A stretch of DNA of 9,417 nt from a bacterium UBA1790 (GTDB lineage Bacteria; Bacteroidota; Bacteroidia; Bacteroidales; Muribaculaceae): the NCBI GenBank assembly GCA_002314465.1, contig DCGA01000055.1:300-9716 (forward strand), written 5' to 3'. Below the pieces are notes generated by a model. The model was not told the DNA's origin and did no database searches. It saw only the letters and a list, made by a program, of their open reading frames with translations. A program made the translations under genes and the position numbers. This document shows positions 6,611-9,417 of this stretch, in pieces (the first letter of the stretch is position 1; every line of letters starts with the position of its first letter).

Positions 6611-7804
6611 TTATTTCTTGTTATATGCTTCAAGGGCCTTCTCAAGCACGATTAGTGCACGCTTCAGGTCGTCAATCTTGAGCACATAGGCCATGCGCAC
6701 CTCGTTCTTGCCTGCACCCTTGGTAGCATAGAAGCCGGTAGCGGGAGCCATCATCACGGTCTCGCCCTCGTAGCTGAACTCCTCAAGGCACCACTGGCAG
6801 AACTTGTCGCTGTCGTCGACGGGAAGCGAAACCACGGTGTAGAACGCGCCCATGGGCATAGGTGAATACACGCCGGGTATCTTGTTGAGTCCCTCAACGA
6901 GGCAGTTGCGGCGAGCGATGTACTCGTCATATACAGCCTTGTGGTACTCCTGGGGTGTGTCGATTGAAGCCTCGGCAACTACCTGACCTACCAACGGGGG
7001 ACTGAGGCGGGCCTGGGCAAACTTGAGCACTGCGGCACGAACCTCGGCGTTGCGGGTGATGAGGGCACCGATGCGGATACCGCACTCGCTGTAGCGCTTC
7101 GATACCGAGTCAATCATTACCACGTGGTCCTCAATGCCCTCGAGGTGCATTGCGCTCACGTAGGGAGCGTCACTGTATACATACTCGCGGTATACCTCGT
7201 CGGCAAACAGATAGAGGTCATATTTCTTAACGAGGTCGCGCAACTGCTCCAGTTCCTCACGGGTATAGAGTGTACCGGTGGGGTTGTTGGGGTTGCATAT
7301 CATGATTGCGCGGGTCTTCTCGTTGATGAGTTTCTCAAATTCCTCTACAGCGGGAAGCGCGAAGCCGTCCTCGATGTGAGTGGTGATGGTGCGAACCTTA
7401 GCGCCGGTCTCGCAGGCAAAGCCCATGTAGTTGGCATAAGCGGGTTCGGGAATGATTACCTCGTCACCGGGATTGAGGCATGCCATGAAGGCAAACTGCA
7501 CAGCCTCGCTACCACCGCAGGTAACGATGATGTCGTCGGGAGTAAGATTGATGTTGTACTTAGCATAGTAGCCCACCATCTTCTCGCGGTAAGACTGGTA
7601 GCCCTGTGAAGGTGAGTACTCGAGGACCTTGCGGTCTACGTGCATGAGGGCGTCAAGTCCTTCTTGGGGTGTGGGAAGATCGGGCTGGCCGATATTGAGG
7701 TGGTAGACTTTTACACCGCGCGCCTTGGCTGCGACAGCAAAGGGGGCTAATTTGCGGATGGGTGATGCGGGCATGTCAATGCCACGCTGAGCAATCTTAG
7801 GCAT
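6611..7804 (-). CDS. Pyridoxal-phosphate-dependent aminotransferase, class I/II (aspartate aminotransferase-like)
   Basis: This 397-residue protein has the usual length and full motif set of fold-type I aminotransferases. GGSEA (97-101) contacts the cofactor phosphate. NPNNPTG (171-177) includes the Asn that binds the pyridine ring hydroxyl. ADEVY (201-205) supplies the Asp that binds the ring nitrogen, and a Tyr. K236 in SVSKRYSECGIRIG is the Schiff-base lysine, with R244 at the phosphate. R370 in NEVRMAY should bind the substrate carboxylate. It transfers amino groups between amino acids and 2-oxo acids in the cytoplasm, probably aspartate or a related acid, but substrate cannot be read from sequence; aromatic or alanine specificity is possible. 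It has its own terminator (6555-6598) and a separate leader, so it seems to be a single-gene unit. Confidence 0.95.
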   Translation of the reverse strand: MPKIAQRGIDMPASPIRKLAPFAVAAKARGVKVYHLNIGQPDLPTPQEGLDALMHVDRKVLEYSPSQGYQSYREKMVGYYAKYNINLTPDDIIVTCGGSEAVQFAFMACLNPGDEVIIPEPAYANYMGFACETGAKVRTITTHIEDGFALPAVEEFEKLINEKTRAIMICNPNNPTGTLYTREELEQLRDLVKKYDLYLFADEVYREYVYSDAPYVSAMHLEGIEDHVVMIDSVSKRYSECGIRIGALITRNAEVRAAVLKFAQARLSPPLVGQVVAEASIDTPQEYHKAVYDEYIARRNCLVEGLNKIPGVYSPMPMGAFYTVVSLPVDDSDKFCQWCLEEFSYEGETVMMAPATGFYATKGAGKNEVRMAYVLKIDDLKRALIVLEKALEAYNKK

Positions 7805-7843
7805 AAATCTTTAGTTTTATCAGTTTAAGTTTTTTCTCGAGTG

Positions 7844-7878
7844 CTAAATTACAAAAAAAAGCCGTACACACCACAAAA
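7844..7878 (-). promoter_or_regulatory. Possible promoter of the aminotransferase gene
   Basis: On the minus strand, TAATTTAG (7844-7851) matches seven of eight positions of the Bacteroidetes -7 element TAnnTTTG, and TTTTG (7874-7878) lies 22 nt upstream as a candidate -33 element. This would give a leader of about 30-35 nt before the ATG at 7804. The spacing is slightly long, so this is a weak call. Confidence 0.4.
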
Positions 7879-7892
7879 CAACCTTGAAAAAG

Positions 7893-7923
7893 TTGAGCAA
7901 AAGAGATATTAATTGTAATTTTG
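7893..7923 (+). promoter_or_regulatory. Bacteroidetes-type promoter for the BASS transporter
   Basis: TAATTTTG (7916-7923) is a perfect match to the -7 consensus TAnnTTTG. A TTG (7893-7895) stands 20 nt upstream as the -33 element. The element ends only 9 nt before the ATG at 7933, so transcription would start very close to the start codon. Confidence 0.65.
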
Positions 7924-7932
7924 CCCTTGGTT

Positions 7933-8907
7933 ATGCGTAGAGTGATTCAATTTCTCAAAGACTGGACTCTGCCCTGTGCCATCTGCACGGGTACTGTACT
8001 GTATCTCACCTTTGCCTACATCCCGGCATTGGACGGTGCCGCGCGCTTTTTCAACCCGATATTCGACACCATCTTCCCGTTCTTCATGGCGATGATTCTG
8101 TTCACCACGTTCTGCCGTGTGGAGTTCCATAAGATGCGTCCTACGGCGTGGCACTGGCTCATCACCGTGTTCCAGGTGCTCATCGTGGCGGCAATATCGG
8201 CGGTAATCCTCTCGCTGGGGCTCAAGGGCAACGACCTTATCCTTGCCGAGAGCATACTCACCTGTGTCATCGCGCCCGGTGCAGCCGCAGCGCCGGTGGT
8301 TACGGCAAAGCTTGGCGGCGACCTTGAGTCAATGACCACCTACACCTTCGTGTCCAACTTCATCACGGCGCTCATGGTACCGCTGGTGTTCCCCCTCATC
8401 GACAAGGGCGTGGACATTCCCTTTATGCAGGCGTTCCTCATGATACTCAACAAGGTGTGCCTCGTGCTCATCGTTCCCATGATAGCCGCCTACATCGTCA
8501 AGCGCTGGATGCACACTTTGCACTCACGCATCATCTCCATCGAAGACCTCTCGTTCTACATGTGGGGCATCTCGCTTAGCATCGTCACAGGCTCTACAGT
8601 GAAGTACATCCTTCATGCCGGCACCACAGTGTCGTTTGTCCTCGTCATTGCAGTCATCTCGCTCATACTGTGCCTCGTGCAGTTTGCCATAGGCCGCTGG
8701 GTAGGACACTTCTCCGACTTCACTGTCGAGAGCGGCCAGGGACTCGGACAGAAGAACACAGCCTTCGCCGTATGGATTGCCTACACCTACCTCACCCCAC
8801 TATGTGCCGTAGGCCCCGGCTGCTACATCCTGTGGCAGAACGCCATCAACAGCCTCGAGATATGGCACCACCGCAAAAAGACCCAAACCCCATCACCCAC
8901 ACCTTAA
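7933..8907 (+). CDS. BASS (bile acid:sodium symporter) family membrane transporter
   Basis: From the ATG this is a 324-residue, very hydrophobic inner-membrane protein with about nine membrane segments (near 12-30, 44-62, 72-96, 103-120, 137-156, 168-188, 207-226, 233-254, 275-303). Two stretches fit the BASS/SBF fold: APGAAAAPVVTAKLGGD followed by TYTFVSNFITALMVPL (114-151), matching the PGGTASN...GD...T.VS...PL region, and ESGQGLGQKN (266-275), matching the conserved E..G.QN crossover region. BASS members carry bile acids or other organic anions, often with Na+. The substrate here is unknown; context gives no clue. An in-frame TTG at 7921 would add four residues but lies inside the -7 promoter element, so the ATG was chosen. 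Next to the conserved PG, the usual Ser-Asn pair appears as Ala-Pro (119-121), so Na+ use is uncertain. Confidence 0.82.
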   Translation: MRRVIQFLKDWTLPCAICTGTVLYLTFAYIPALDGAARFFNPIFDTIFPFFMAMILFTTFCRVEFHKMRPTAWHWLITVFQVLIVAAISAVILSLGLKGNDLILAESILTCVIAPGAAAAPVVTAKLGGDLESMTTYTFVSNFITALMVPLVFPLIDKGVDIPFMQAFLMILNKVCLVLIVPMIAAYIVKRWMHTLHSRIISIEDLSFYMWGISLSIVTGSTVKYILHAGTTVSFVLVIAVISLILCLVQFAIGRWVGHFSDFTVESGQGLGQKNTAFAVWIAYTYLTPLCAVGPGCYILWQNAINSLEIWHHRKKTQTPSPTP

Positions 8908-8915
8908 CCAAAAAA

Positions 8916-8945
8916 CCTCTCGCAGAACCCGCAGAACCCGCAGAT
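8916..8945. repeat. 30-bp inverted repeat, left arm (partner 9252-9281)
   Basis: The stretch contains three 9-bp-period units (GCAGAACCC type). Its reverse complement matches 9252-9281 at 28 of 30 positions. The two arms enclose 306 bp of repeat modules. Confidence 0.85.
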
Positions 8946-8954
8946 AGTTTTGTC

Positions 8955-8974
8955 CACGAATTATCACGAATTAT
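8955..8974. repeat. Exact 10-bp tandem duplication
   Basis: CACGAATTAT occurs twice back to back (8955-8964 and 8965-8974), just right of the inverted-repeat arm. Function unknown. Confidence 0.85.
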
Positions 8975-9015
8975 AAGCATCAAGTGGAGGGAAGATAGAG
9001 AACACGAGTTCATAT

Positions 9016-9119
9016 CCCCATCGCAAAGCTTAATATTAATTATTTTAATTCGTTTCAGTTTTAATCCCCCATCGCGAAGCTTAATTTCTTATAATTTATC
9101 TCAATTTCTTTCAGTTTTT
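9016..9119. repeat. Two tandem units: core plus AT-rich body
   Basis: Unit 1 (9016-9066) and unit 2 (9067-9119) both begin with CCCCATCGCRAAGC followed by TTAAT, continue with a T-rich body, and finish TTTCAGTTTT. Bodies are diverged but clearly collinear. Confidence 0.7.
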
Positions 9120-9123
9120 GTTC

Positions 9124-9165
9124 TTAAAACACCCTCAACAGCCTTTATGTCCTTTTGTCTAAAAA
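9124..9165. repeat. Direct repeat copy 1 (CACCCTCAACAGCC type)
   Basis: This stretch of about 42 bp runs TTAAA-x-CACCCTCAACAGCC, then a T-rich part, then TCTAAAAA. It recurs with few changes at 9321-9363. A partial third copy seems to begin at the right edge (9391-9417). Confidence 0.8.
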
Positions 9166-9166
9166 T

Positions 9167-9288
9167 CCCCATCGCGAAGCATAAATAACAATCTGTGAGA
9201 TCCGAGAGATCTGTGTGAGGCCAAAAACCACCCTCGCGAAGCACAAAAACCATCTGCGGATTCTGCGAGTTCTGCGAGAGGCCGAAAT
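9167..9288. repeat. Two tandem ~61-bp units: core plus 9-bp triplet body
   Basis: Unit 1 (9167-9227) and unit 2 (9228-9288) each run core, a short A-rich stretch, AAC-x-ATCTG, three 9-bp subunits (TCTGTGAGA/TCCGAGAGA/TCTGTGTGA in the first; TCTGCGGAT/TCTGCGAGT/TCTGCGAGA in the second), then GAGGCC and an A-rich end. A third core follows directly at 9289, so the array is true tandem. Confidence 0.8.
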
Positions 9289-9320
9289 CCCCATCGCAAA
9301 GCACAAAAAACTTATGTTGC

Positions 9321-9363
9321 TTAAAGCACCCTCAACAGCCCTTTTGTTCTTCTGTCTAAAAAA
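9321..9363. repeat. Direct repeat copy 2 (CACCCTCAACAGCC type)
   Basis: Second copy of the element at 9124-9165, with the same TTAAA-x-CACCCTCAACAGCC start and TCTAAAAAA end. It follows a core at 9289 and a unique spacer of about 18 bp. Confidence 0.8.
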
Positions 9364-9417
9364 CCAGGCTTGCATGTCACCCGCGATAAGCTTTATAGTC
9401 TTTTTGTTCTTTTAGTC

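Larger units (their letters stand above)
8908..9417. repeat. Gene-free mosaic array of short repeat modules
   Basis: No credible gene is seen from the transporter stop to the right edge. Instead the stretch is built of repeat modules. A 14-bp core, CCCCATCGCRAAGC, occurs at 9016, 9067, 9167 and 9289, with variants at 9229 and 9378. Between cores lie three body types, each present at least twice: an AT-rich body ending TTTCAGTTTT, a body made of three 9-bp units around TCTGCGAGA, and a body containing CACCCTCAACAGCC. Minus-strand open frames of 67 and 76 codons across it simply translate the repeats. The array reaches the window edge and probably continues. Confidence 0.8.

Noticed and set aside
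7124..7609. 161-codon plus-strand open frame
   Set aside because: It is antisense to the catalytic part of the aminotransferase and shows no independent support.
7921..7932. TTG start for the BASS transporter
   Set aside because: The codon is part of the perfect TAnnTTTG promoter element, so it would not be inside the transcript.
9101..9375. Two overlapping minus-strand small genes (67 and 76 codons)
   Set aside because: They translate the repeat modules in different frames, giving repeated phrases around FCFA/LCFAMG; no start context or domain supports them.
9016..9391. CRISPR array
   Set aside because: The repeated core is only 14 bp, spacing varies from 51 to 100 bp, the supposed spacers are themselves repeated, and no cas gene is nearby.

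Overview
The window looks like chromosomal DNA of a gut-type Bacteroidales bacterium, possibly Muribaculaceae or a relative. This is inferred from several signs. Genes start behind AT-rich leaders with no Shine-Dalgarno sequence. One promoter has the Bacteroidetes -7 element TAnnTTTG. Surface proteins combine BspA-type leucine-rich repeats with a C-terminal dockerin-like tail, and there are many repeat-rich intergenic stretches. I see no tRNA, rRNA, insertion sequence, phage gene or CRISPR array.

Layout, left to right. (1) Positions 1-96 are the last 31 codons of an upstream plus-strand gene whose dockerin-like tail is identical in protein to that of the next gene. (2) An 8-bp tandem repeat and a hairpin follow, then a large plus-strand gene (218-3688) for a secreted BspA-like LRR/dockerin protein. 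(3) A 326-bp convergent intergenic stretch (3689-4014) is packed with five hairpins; the last is the intrinsic terminator of the gene arriving from the right. (4) Two tandem minus-strand paralogs (4015-5211 and 5303-6514) encode exported proteins with plant-type LRRs of the GxIP class; the upstream one is a clear lipoprotein. (5) A minus-strand PLP-dependent aminotransferase (6611-7804) has its own terminator. (6) A divergent promoter region (7805-7932) leads to a plus-strand BASS-family membrane transporter (7933-8907). (7) From 8908 to the right edge no gene is visible; the stretch is a mosaic array of short repeat modules.

Functionally the left two thirds is a cell-surface LRR neighbourhood: at least two BspA/dockerin paralogs on one strand facing two plant-type LRR paralogs on the other, both pairs apparently made by tandem duplication. 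The aminotransferase and transporter look like ordinary metabolic genes without an evident tie to the LRR genes. I found no clear multi-gene defence, conflict or biosynthetic system. The most unusual material is non-coding: the mosaic repeat array at the right end and the hairpin cluster between the convergent LRR genes.
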